Of a stretch of 64,000 nt of DNA, positions 56,413 to 64,000 are shown in pieces. Numbering within the stretch: position 1 is the first letter of the stretch; each line of letters starts with the position of its first letter. The DNA comes from DATFLS01 sp964413425 (GTDB taxonomy: Bacteria > Fidelibacterota > JAANXI01). A model generated the notes under the pieces. The model ran no database searches and was not told the origin of the DNA. It saw only the letters and a program-made list of their open reading frames with translations. The DNA lies in assembly GCA_964413425.1 (NCBI GenBank), contig CAYPST010000012.1:3567-67566 (forward strand), in the 5' to 3' direction. A program made the translations under genes and the position numbers.

Positions 56413-57205
56413 ATATGCCAAATCAACGAACGGACAATTGGGCACACCGGAAGAGTTCGAAGCCATAACTGGCAGGGGAGTGAAGGGTATCCTGCAGGAT
56501 AAGGAAGTGTCCATCGGCACCGAAAAACTGATGCAGGAACACGGACTCGAACTGAGTGACGATATCCTTGATCAAAAATCCGGTCTCGAAGAGCAGGCAA
56601 AGACTGCCATGCTTGTGGCGATAGATTCACAGATAGTCGGCATCATTGCAGTCGCAGACAAGGTAAAACAGGACAGCCTGAGTGCGATTACCGCACTCAG
56701 AAAACTCGGACTGGAACCGGTGATGATGACCGGTGATAACGAGCGAACCGCCCGGGCGATCGCCAGTGAAGTCGGGATTAATCGGGTGTCGGCGAACGTG
56801 CTCCCGGATGAGAAAACCAACGAGGTCACGCGGTTACAGGAAGAGGGCGAAATCGTCGCTATGGTCGGCGACGGCATCAACGACGCTCCGGCTTTGACCC
56901 AGGCACAGGTGGGCATTGCCATCGGCACCGGCACAGACGTGGCCATCGAATCCGGTGATATCGTGCTGGTGCAGGGCGAACTCAGCGCAGTGGTCAAGGC
57001 CGTAAAACTCAGCCATGCCACCTTCCGGAAGATCAAACAGAACCTGTTCTGGGCGTTCTTCTACAATGTGGTGATGATTCCACTGGCCATCATCGGAGTA
57101 ATGCATCCGGTGCTGGCGGAGATTGCTATGGCGTTCAGCTCCATCAACGTGGTGACCAACTCACGCCGGCTGCAGAAGGTGAATATTCAGCCGAGTTGCC
57201 AATAG
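56413..57205 (+). pseudogene. Copper P-type ATPase (CopA), C-terminal fragment
   Basis: About 265 residues match the end of a P1B-type ATPase: the nucleotide-binding part (TPEEFEAITGRGVKG), then the hinge MMTGDNERTARAIA, MVGDGINDAPALTQAQVGIAIG and the last membrane pair (FYNVVMIPLAIIGVMHP, SSINVVTNSRRL). The first two thirds, including HMA domains, the CPC metal site and the phosphorylation Asp, are absent. The fragment joins csoR out of frame; an artificial start could be TTG at 56438. It cannot transport metal. Confidence 0.8.
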
Positions 57206-57224
57206 ACGCAAGCAAATAAACAGA

Positions 57225-57257
57225 AGCACTTAAAGCCCTGCCAGGGCTTTAAGTGCT
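57225..57257 (+). terminator. 15-bp perfect hairpin after the copA remnant
   Basis: AGCACTTAAAGCCCT pairs perfectly with AGGGCTTTAAGTGCT around a 3-nt loop, 20 nt after the copA stop. It has no following T run, so it is either a terminator of the factor-assisted kind or a structural repeat. Confidence 0.55.
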
Positions 57258-57314
57258 CGGGAAGTTTGAAAATGCCTGCTGATTCTTCATAATATTCTCA
57301 AAAGCTATCATAAA

Positions 57315-58024
57315 ATGAACCCCAATTACAACCAGGTTTCCAGAGGTCGGATGAGGATTCTGCAGCTGCTGATCTCCTTTGTGCTCCTCATCCTCATGGG
57401 GCGATTTGCATATCTACAGATATTTCAGCACTCCAGGTATCAATCAAAGGCGAAGGCCAATCGCATCCGGGAAATGAGCCGGCCCGGCCCACGGGGACTC
57501 ATTCACGATCGATTCGGTCGACTCCTGGTCGATAATCGATTCACATATACGGTATCCGCCATTCCCTGGGAAGTCAGGCGGAATCCCCTGATGGTTGCTC
57601 TGTTAAGCACCTATCTGGCTCAGAATGAGCGTCAATTACAGCAAACACTTCGCGAGCAATCCCGGGGTGCATTTCTCCCCGTCCGACTGGCGACAGACCT
57701 GTCGTTTTCCACGTTCGCCCGGCTGCAGGAACATCGACTGGAACAGCCCGTGCAGCCGGAATTTCCACTGCGGATATTCTGGGGAAAACCGGGACGGCCC
57801 AGAATCCCCATGGGGAAGATCACGCCTGGTTTATCGGGATCATGGAAGGGCCAGAGGATCTGCTGGCCATCACGGTGCTGGTGGAGAATGGCGGGTCCGG
57901 GGGCGGAGTTGCTGCCCCCATCGCCGGAAAGGTCTTTCGGAAATACCGGCAGTTAAAGCACATGCCATCCATCGGCAAGCATGTGAACATGGATGCCCGG
58001 CGAACAGAGATTCTCCAGGATTGA
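57315..58024 (+). pseudogene. Penicillin-binding protein 2 (mrdA) with internal deletion
   Basis: The first 155 residues or so match the start of PBP2: an N-terminal membrane segment (LQLLISFVLLILMGRFAYLQIF), then NRIREMSRPGPRGLIHDRFGRLLVDNR. At about 57770 the sequence jumps into the last part of the transpeptidase domain in another frame: GKTGTAQNPHGEDHAWFIG (the KTGT motif), LVENGGSGGGVAAPIAGKV and a short tail ending at 58024. The SxxK and SxN catalytic motifs and about 380 residues are lost. The gene is non-functional. Confidence 0.8.
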
Positions 58025-58203
58025 TAGTTCCGGAATTTCGAATCTCACCACCAGTGTTGGAACCAGACGATTCCTTCATCGAAAACCGGGACGCTGCTTA
58101 GTCCCTCATACAAATGGATCATCACGAACGCTCCGTTCTCCTCATCAGTGTACTCCTGACAGAGTATTCTCCCGCCATCCATCTGTAAATGAGATCCATC
58201 TCT

Positions 58204-60636
58204 TTACTCGTCGGGTAAAAGTCCACTCATATCAGCTGAAACGATCATACTCCTCTTTTGATCCGACGGGATCCCGAAAAATACCTTCCCTTGTTCTTTG
58301 TGCACCAGTATTGCTATCAACAGATACATACTCCCGGCGAGCCCAAGGGTCACCGTCCAGCCGAACCACTTGGCCAGGATCACCGCCAGGACAGCACCGG
58401 TGACCGAGGCGACTCCGTTGACCCCCCAGAACCAAGGAATCCGATGGCGCAATCCCCGCACTGCCGCGTATCGCATGAGGAGCGGAAAGAGGAATCCCAG
58501 GAAGGCTCCCGTGCCGAAGAGCAAGGCGAGCAGCCGCAACTTACTCCAAATGCTTATGGTAAAACGTGGCTGTACCATCAAGGCCAGGAAGAGAACAAGA
58601 AGTCCCCCGCTTCCTGCTGAAGCGAGCTGGAATTTTGAAAGAATAGAGGAACTATGTATCCGGTGACTGACAAAGCTACCAATACCAGTCCCTGACAACA
58701 AAGTTGCCAGCAACACGGAAAGCGCCAGGGTCGGATTGCCAAAATAGGGGAGAATCTTCTGGAAGAGCGCAATTTCCGCCATCATGTATCCCATGCCAAG
58801 CAGAGAAAAGAACCCGAGGAGTGACTTCAATGAATTGTGGCAGGCAAGCAAATACTCTTCACCCGGTTGTTTCCGGGTCGCTTTCCATAGCAATCCGACC
58901 AGCATGGATGCAAAGAGGAGAAAGATGGACGTGATGGTGGATGGCAAACCTCGTTTGAAATCGTAAAAGAATGGTCGATCATCGGTTACCGGTGATACAT
59001 CAAACGGATAATTGAAAAATGCTGACGTACTGCTGTAAATATCCCGGGCGATGTAGAAGAGTTTCGGATTGAACATGTACTGCATCACATGCATTCCATT
59101 CTCCAGCATGTACATGGATTTTCGTTGCTGGATATATGGGAAGTAGGATACCTGCGCTGTCAGGTGATATCGGTGCATCTCATCATGTCGGATACGGGCT
59201 TCTTCCTCTGTAAACTCCGACTTCTTCACCACCAACAGTCCGAGCATGCCATCGCTGATGGTATACATATGCCGCATCGCTGCCTCTTCATGGATACCCC
59301 GGTTTTCAAAGGCTTTAATGGTTGTCAGGACCAGCCGGAGGATTTCCGGTTCCCCATGGGCCAGGATCATCAGGCGGCCTTCGGGCGTGAGATGATCCAG
59401 ATAGTCCTGGATGGCTTCCACCGTAAACAGGAAATCCTCGGTGAGTGCATATCCTTCATATCCCCGTTTACTTTTCGTCACTGGAATGGCCAGCATGATC
59501 ACATCGTACTTCTCTGATGACTGCCGCACAAATTGGCGACCCTCCCCGACCACCAATTGGAACGAAGAGTCGTTCTGGTAGATGTTCCCATTATAGTCCG
59601 CATATTGACGGACCAGGGAAACAATCTCCGGATTCACTTCGACCGCGGTAGTGTGCTTCACGCCTGCCATCCTGGTGATGACCACATCCTTGCCACCGCC
59701 CGGACCGATCACCAATGCCGAGTCCTTTTCAGTTTCCTCCAGAAACGCAAAGGGGAAGAACTGTAATCCCCATAGAGAGAATGCAGAGGAGAGCGCTGAA
59801 CCAGGCAGGGCCTCTGACCGGTGAATCATGGGGGTCCCGGCGGCCCCGTCAATAAACAGCACCAGCTGGTGGGGAGTCCGGGGATCCTTGACCAGATCTG
59901 TCCGGCCAAAGGCACTCCACTTGCTCTCCAGAATGGTGCCATCCCCCTTCTCACCGGCTGTGAGACGATACAGGTCTTTCTCTTGATCTGCCCCAACGGG
60001 CACAGACGGCAATAATCCCAGCAGGAAATACATTAGGAAGCCGGTAGCTGCTGTCAAGGAGACCACCACGCTTACCGGATGCTTTCGTTGATGCAGGGTG
60101 AACAGTGCGACCGCTATGGCCGCACTCAGTCCCGCAAACAGTGCAGCGCCGGCGCCCCCAAATATCTGTAACAAACCATAGGCCAAGAGAGATCCAACAC
60201 CAGCACCGGCCAGGTCCGCACCGTAAAGCACTGAGGACTGATTGGCATACTGTTGGAAAAGCCAGGACATTCCAAATCCGCCAAACATGAATGGCAAATG
60301 GGCCACCACGAGATACACGTAAAACCCCCGCTTAAGCGTCTCGGGATTATTCGCCAGCGGAAGTGTGACCAGTGCATAGATGACCACGGGAATTGCAATG
60401 GCGGTCAGATGGATTCCAACGATCCCGGCTGATGGTTGAATCCAGTTTCGCCGCTGGAGAACAAAAAATAATACGCCTCCGAGGCCTAATCCCAGAAGGG
60501 CGAACGAAATAACTACAAATACGTAATGGTAATTCAAGATGATCGAAAAAATCCGGGTGAGCGAAATCTCGAAAATCAGCAGAGACATGGAGAAGAAGAA
60601 GATACCACCTGCAAGTAAACCTGTCCGTCTGGTCAT
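58204..60636 (-). CDS. Membrane-fused aminopropyltransferase (spermidine synthase-like)
   Basis: The 810-residue protein has about seven N-terminal membrane helices, a central Rossmann SAM-type domain and about seven more helices at the C-terminus. The central part shows LVIGPGGGKDVVITRMAGVKHTTAVEVNPEIV (nucleotide-binding glycines and acidic ribose ligand), as in spermidine-synthase-like proteins. Many fused proteins of this type do not make polyamines, and their substrate is unknown. It stands alone on the minus strand between the mrdA remnant and the gap. Confidence 0.8.
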   Translation of the reverse strand: MTRRTGLLAGGIFFFSMSLLIFEISLTRIFSIILNYHYVFVVISFALLGLGLGGVLFFVLQRRNWIQPSAGIVGIHLTAIAIPVVIYALVTLPLANNPETLKRGFYVYLVVAHLPFMFGGFGMSWLFQQYANQSSVLYGADLAGAGVGSLLAYGLLQIFGGAGAALFAGLSAAIAVALFTLHQRKHPVSVVVSLTAATGFLMYFLLGLLPSVPVGADQEKDLYRLTAGEKGDGTILESKWSAFGRTDLVKDPRTPHQLVLFIDGAAGTPMIHRSEALPGSALSSAFSLWGLQFFPFAFLEETEKDSALVIGPGGGKDVVITRMAGVKHTTAVEVNPEIVSLVRQYADYNGNIYQNDSSFQLVVGEGRQFVRQSSEKYDVIMLAIPVTKSKRGYEGYALTEDFLFTVEAIQDYLDHLTPEGRLMILAHGEPEILRLVLTTIKAFENRGIHEEAAMRHMYTISDGMLGLLVVKKSEFTEEEARIRHDEMHRYHLTAQVSYFPYIQQRKSMYMLENGMHVMQYMFNPKLFYIARDIYSSTSAFFNYPFDVSPVTDDRPFFYDFKRGLPSTITSIFLLFASMLVGLLWKATRKQPGEEYLLACHNSLKSLLGFFSLLGMGYMMAEIALFQKILPYFGNPTLALSVLLATLLSGTGIGSFVSHRIHSSSILSKFQLASAGSGGLLVLFLALMVQPRFTISIWSKLRLLALLFGTGAFLGFLFPLLMRYAAVRGLRHRIPWFWGVNGVASVTGAVLAVILAKWFGWTVTLGLAGSMYLLIAILVHKEQGKVFFGIPSDQKRSMIVSADMSGLLPDE

Positions 60637-60708
60637 ATCACACCTGTTTCCTTTCTCAAGGATTCAGATCTATGAGTGTACCTTTCACTGCTTGTTCATC
60701 GTTCTGTC

Positions 60709-61258
60709 CTATGAAATCTCACTCTCGGCGTCAACCAAGTACGTACACGAGGTATTGGGAAAGCCTCTCATACCATTCCGAACCGTTTTCATATTAAGCC
60801 TGACCAGGGATTTCAGGATCCGGGATTCTCCCCACAGATTATGCTTCTGCAATAGCGTCAGCATAATGGTGATGCCCACCAGATTCGAGAACACCCCCAG
60901 CAGAATAAAGGGCACCTGATAGTTTGCCAGAAACATCGCCGCAGCGGTGNNNNNNNNNNAGCACATCTGTAATATGATGCGCGCAGCAGGCGATCATGGA
61001 GCCGGTCGAAATCCCCCCTGCCGTCGCGATTTCCGCCGTGGCCCCTTTCATTTTCTGGCGCAACCGCTGGCGTATATAGATGTAGAGTCCCAACTGGAGT
61101 CCGAATCCGGCCGCCAACAGGATAACCCAGTACCACATCTGCCCGAATTGTTCCACGGCATGTGAAAATGAATTCGCCAGAGTCAGAATACCGAAATAAA
61201 CTGCCAGTAACCCGACAGCCCCGACACTTCCCCAGAAAATCGGCTTAGACTGCTTCAT
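60709..61258 (-). CDS. Four-helix membrane protein with CCAHH motif (contains assembly gap)
   Basis: Both sides of the N run are clearly one gene. The first part has two helices and SMIACCAHHITDV, the second has TAAAMFLANYQVPFILLGVFSNLVGITIML and a soluble tail. Similar small membrane proteins with a CCxHH segment occur in metal-resistance neighbourhoods; the Cys/His group suggests metal binding in the membrane. The 10 N break the frame as written: keeping it needs a multiple of three, and family-like spacing suggests about 15. It overlaps the NfeD-like gene by 14 nt. Confidence 0.75.
60950..60959. other. Assembly gap (10 N)
   Basis: Exactly ten unknown bases inside the CCAHH membrane protein gene. 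The round number suggests a placeholder for a scaffold join rather than a measured length. The real length should be a multiple of three if the gene is intact. Confidence 0.95.
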
Positions 61259-61616
61259 AAGAAGATACTCCTTTCTCTTGATTTGTGTATCTCTGGACTT
61301 TCAATACGAGCCCGCTCGATCCGGTAACAGTCACCCGCTCACCACTTCCCAGCAGCTCTTTAGAGGACGCTTTCCAAATTTCGTTGCGGATCTGAACCCG
61401 ACAGTCTTTTTTGCCACCTTCCACGACAATTCCCACTTCATGACGGAGTCCCTCAGATCCCGTTGTTACCGGAGATTGCATCGTCTGCATAATGATGGCA
61501 TAGAGGATGACAGACAGCAGGAGAATCACCGCATAGACCGGACCGGCAATCTCAATCGGCCAGATCCAGAATATTCCCAATCCCAGTACGGGCATGAAAA
61601 GGATAATGTGGCACAT
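61245..61616 (-). CDS. NfeD-like membrane protein
   Basis: The 123-residue protein has two N-terminal membrane helices and a C-terminal OB-fold like that of NfeD proteins: TGSEGLRHEVGIVVEGGKKDCRVQIRNEIWKASSKELLGSGERVTVTGSSGLVLKV. NfeD proteins usually work with stomatin-like proteins in membrane quality control, but none is encoded here. It is first in a two-gene unit with the CCAHH membrane protein. Confidence 0.75.
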   Translation of the reverse strand: MCHIILFMPVLGLGIFWIWPIEIAGPVYAVILLLSVILYAIIMQTMQSPVTTGSEGLRHEVGIVVEGGKKDCRVQIRNEIWKASSKELLGSGERVTVTGSSGLVLKVQRYTNQEKGVSSYEAV

Positions 61617-61705
61617 AAGATATCACTCTTTTCATAGACTGATTTTCCCTCACTCCTGATATTGCAACAAATATTCCGTGTTATCTTTGCCTGGCATTAA
61701 TACAT

Positions 61706-61752
61706 CCTAAGTTGAGCGATACGAGCTTCGCGAAGTATCGCTGTACTTAGGG
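61706..61752 (+). repeat. Dispersed hairpin repeat B, copy 2
   Basis: A long imperfect palindrome: CCTAAGT at the left pairs with ACTTAGG at the right, with AGCGATAC/GTATCGCT-type arms inside around CTTCGCGAAG. Its central 35 nt (61708-61742) are identical, inverted, to 41902-41936. This copy has the complete outer arms; copy 1 keeps only one. Confidence 0.8.
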
Positions 61753-62111
61753 AATTTGGGTACATATAACTTCGATACTTGCGCAGGACTGCACGATACA
61801 TTCGGGAGGGCTGGTGAAGGATATTCGACACCGGGGTGAGGAATATTCACCAGCGTACCATTTTACCAGAGGATTAGAAATAGATCGTTATCCTGATATG
61901 AACCGTCTATTTGAAGACTGACCAGGGCATGATATTCACCCTGCTTCTTCCATCCGTGCTGCTGCAGAAGTCATTAATACATTAATATTGCAGGATGTAT
62001 CGAGTTCATAACAAATCGTTGCATCGTCTTCGGATCATACTGGTCGGAGGGAGAAATCGAACGGCAGTGACGCTGATGAACCGCCTGAGCGATCTCAAAA
62101 TGCACCCTGCG

Positions 62112-62140
62112 AAAGGCACCTCATTCTTCGAGGTGCCTTT
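62112..62140 (+). terminator. 11-bp perfect hairpin, terminator-like
   Basis: AAAGGCACCTC and GAGGTGCCTTT pair perfectly around a 7-nt loop, followed by CCGC rather than a longer T run. It could terminate transcription in either direction, but no gene ends right before it. Confidence 0.5.
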
Positions 62141-62545
62141 CCGCAAATATGTCCCGCTTCTTCCGGAGAACGCCGGGGCGATCCTTCACTGAATCCACCC
62201 ACTCCAGGAAGTTGAGATGCGCCGGGAGCGCCCGATACAGGGGCAGGCGCTGGAGAATACAGAGTCGGTTCTTCCGGAAGCAATGCTATGGGTGTGCGCA
62301 GCCATCATCCAAGTTTTTTTCTGATTAACAGAATAGGTAGTATGGACACATGACGGTGTCAAGCGAATTTCCCTCCGGAGTCTGATAGTGACAAGCAGAA
62401 TGCACTAATTCGATCTGGTTACGATGTTGAACTCCTGGCACCGACGGATCGGAGAGTTTTTTCTTGGATTGGCAAATGGAAATGGGTAACGTGGCATATG
62501 TGATTATCAGGAATGCTTCAGAACTCAAGCAATACGTAAACCAAG

Positions 62546-62932
62546 ATGACGGAAGAAATGAGAAGTCTCCAAACTGTGGTAGGCGAAGCTACTTATGAAG
62601 TGTGGACGACCATGCTGCGGCGGCTTGTGCCCGGCGGACGCACGCATCGGATTGCCCTGGTGGTTGCCGGTATGCTGCAATATGCGGAACTTGTCGCAAC
62701 GGACGAACCGGAAGGAGAACTGGCCACGAACTCAGTGGCTCGATCTCTCCGCCTTACTTCTGAGTTATATAGTTTGGATGAAGTCCGATCGGAAATCGGA
62801 GATGTGACAGCCCAACTGTTTAAAGATGCAGGGGTATCCTTTGTCAGGACCAATGCCCGCGGAGAGCAATACAGTATTGCCGAAGCCGCCTGGTCTGAGT
62901 TTCTGCGCTGGTATGACATGCCGTGGGAATAA
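62546..62932 (+). CDS. Hypothetical protein, 128 residues
   Basis: The frame has protein-like composition: MRSLQTVVGEATYEVWTTMLRRLVPGG, then HRIALVVAGMLQYAELVAT, and EAAWSEFLRWYDMPWE at the end. It is soluble and acidic, without a signal peptide. No strong ribosome-binding site is visible; a second ATG at 62558 is possible. I recognise no domain. It precedes the toxin-antitoxin pair by 230 nt on the same strand. Confidence 0.6.
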   Translation: MTEEMRSLQTVVGEATYEVWTTMLRRLVPGGRTHRIALVVAGMLQYAELVATDEPEGELATNSVARSLRLTSELYSLDEVRSEIGDVTAQLFKDAGVSFVRTNARGEQYSIAEAAWSEFLRWYDMPWE

Positions 62933-63161
62933 GAATCCAGCGAAGGGTAAACATAAAAAACCATAACCCTGCCTGGAATGGAGGCATTGTTTATTCAGCC
63001 CCGGAGCGATACAAGAAAAAAATATAGCAAAATTCTAAGCCCAATTACAGGCTATCAGCTATCAGCGAATTGCTGAAACTTTGTCATCTGTTAGTACTTT
63101 ATTAACTAAAATGATATTTGTACTCTACCTATAGTACCCAATTGAACTCAAGGAGCAACAG

Positions 63162-63410
63162 ATGAAAACCCTGGCTATTCCTGAGGATATTCTTCAAGCT
63201 ATCAATATGTCCGAAGATGAACTACTGCAAGAAATGGCTATAATGCTGTTTCAGAAGGAAAAGGTGACCCTTGAACAAGCAGCTCATATAGCCAGAATGC
63301 CTCAATTACAGTTCCAGCATCTCCTGGCGAGTCGTCAAATCCCCGTTCACTATGATATTGAAGAGTTTGAAGAAGACTTAAGAACGCTGAAAGAACTCGG
63401 CCGCTTGTGA
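63162..63410 (+). CDS. UPF0175-family antitoxin
   Basis: The 82-residue protein has the UPF0175 pattern: an N-terminal strand-helix segment, ELLQEMAIMLFQKEKVTLEQAAHIARMPQLQFQHLLASRQIPVHYDIEEFEEDL. It contains a helix-turn-helix-like core, and members are paired with DUF3368 PIN-like proteins in toxin-antitoxin pairs. A good AAGGAG site precedes the start. It overlaps the next gene by 4 nt. Confidence 0.88.
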   Translation: MKTLAIPEDILQAINMSEDELLQEMAIMLFQKEKVTLEQAAHIARMPQLQFQHLLASRQIPVHYDIEEFEEDLRTLKELGRL

Positions 63411-63901
63411 TTGTCGTCAGTAATACCTCTCCAATTATTAATTTAGCTGCAATCGGTCAATTGCGGTTGTTAAAGCAACTTTACGGTAAGATAATTCTAC
63501 CCAATGCTGTCCGCCAGGAAATTGTGGTAAAAGGGATTGGACAGGCGGGTTCAGCTGAAATAGATGCATCTAAGTGGATTGAAGTTACGACCATTTCAAA
63601 TCTTGAGTTTATCCAAGCCTTACAACTGGAGTTAGACACGGGCGAATCAGAAGCAATAGGTTTGGCGGTGGAATTGGGTGCTGACCTCCTGCTCATTGAT
63701 GAGCGGAAAGCACGATTAGTTGCTAACAGATTTGGCATTCATTACATCGGTATCCTTGGAATATTGATCGAAGCCAAACAAAACGGTTTAATTAACGCTG
63801 CCAAACCATTCCTTGATGATTTGATAGCGAAGGCGGGATTCTGGATAAGCCAAAAACTGTACAACCGAGTTTTACATGAGGTTGGGGAAGGTAATTCTTA
63901 A
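63407..63901 (+). CDS. DUF3368 PIN-like toxin
   Basis: The 164-residue protein starts with GTG inside the antitoxin stop (GTGA). It shows the PIN-domain pattern: VVSNTSPIINLAAIGQL at the start (first acidic/Asn position), LDTGESEAIGLAVELGADLLLIDERKARLVA in the middle (Glu and Asp ligands) and IGILGILIEAKQNGLI. PIN toxins are RNases; DUF3368 members are assumed to act likewise. Pairing with UPF0175 makes a type II module. Confidence 0.88.
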   Translation: MIVVSNTSPIINLAAIGQLRLLKQLYGKIILPNAVRQEIVVKGIGQAGSAEIDASKWIEVTTISNLEFIQALQLELDTGESEAIGLAVELGADLLLIDERKARLVANRFGIHYIGILGILIEAKQNGLINAAKPFLDDLIAKAGFWISQKLYNRVLHEVGEGNS

Positions 63902-64000
63902 AATTCGTAGTTGTTTAATATGGCATGCAGGGGGCCTCATTCAAATGCTTAGATTCAGGATATTGGAAAATAACGGTTTCAGCCCGTCTTCCGCTCAACT
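63902..64000. other. Window end, nothing visible
   Basis: The last 99 nt contain no recognisable gene start or structure. Confidence 0.4.

Larger units (their letters stand above)
61617..62545. other. Gene-poor stretch, about 930 nt
   Basis: No intact gene is supported. A short plus-strand frame (61815-61922, beginning GTG) and a 65-residue frame at 61995-62192 have no recognisable content. The stretch holds hairpin repeat B copy 2 and a perfect terminator-like hairpin. Confidence 0.5.

Noticed and set aside
1..64000. tRNA, rRNA, CRISPR array, prophage or origin
   Set aside because: Reading the intergenic regions showed no tRNA cloverleaf, rRNA segment, cas gene, phage gene or DnaA-box cluster that I could support.

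Overview
The window looks like one piece of a Gram-negative bacterial chromosome of mid GC content. It carries lipoproteins, Lgt, a two-arginine (TAT-like) exported Rieske protein, an E. coli-like complex I with fused NuoCD, an Aquifex-type aconitase, and a long-form glutamate synthase. The gene mix would suit an uncultured FCB-type lineage such as Marinimicrobia, but no rRNA or other phylogenetic marker is present, so this placement is an inference. A run of exactly 10 N (60950-60959) shows that the sequence is a draft scaffold. Almost every gene lies on the minus strand.

1-4.9 kb holds the end of an acyl-CoA dehydrogenase, then GlpQ-like phosphodiesterase, aconitase and queA. 5.1-19.8 kb is a complete 13-gene nuo operon (nuoA, B, CD, E-N) read right to left with very tight spacing. 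20-28 kb holds rpiB, trpS, a CBS protein, a MATE transporter remnant, dgt, a zinc-type efflux pair (ArsR/SmtB repressor plus CDF transporter, with a visible operator), alaC and a DUF1080 protein. 28-48 kb is looser: a lipoprotein, an M23 peptidase, an aldose epimerase lipoprotein, gltBD, suhB, feoAB, a lone receiver protein and a lamin-tail lipoprotein. They are separated by long intergenic stretches containing two dispersed repeat families, several strong hairpins and a Fur-type box. A decayed insertion sequence lies at about 48 kb.

48.5-61.6 kb reads as a metal/copper and signalling island: an NtrC-type regulator with its histidine kinase, a divergent PII protein, and an operon encoding an NTF2-like protein, a YHS protein, an ICMT-like methyltransferase, Lgt, an exported Rieske protein and an exported HMA-domain protein. 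A csoR/copA deletion scar, a deleted mrdA, a membrane aminopropyltransferase, a CCAHH membrane protein and an NfeD-like protein follow.

The most interesting single observation is the HMA protein. Its reading frame is interrupted by one TGA exactly where the first Cys of the GMTC metal-binding motif should be, and a 7-bp stem with a 5-nt AGGGU loop starts 18 nt downstream, as expected for a bacterial SECIS. This suggests an exported selenocysteine metal-binding protein. A second, much weaker TGA-containing mini-gene with its own hairpin follows it immediately.

A second theme is erosion by deletion. The MATE gene, csoR-copA and mrdA each keep recognisable ends but have lost the middle. The window ends with an unknown small gene and a UPF0175/PIN-like toxin-antitoxin pair.
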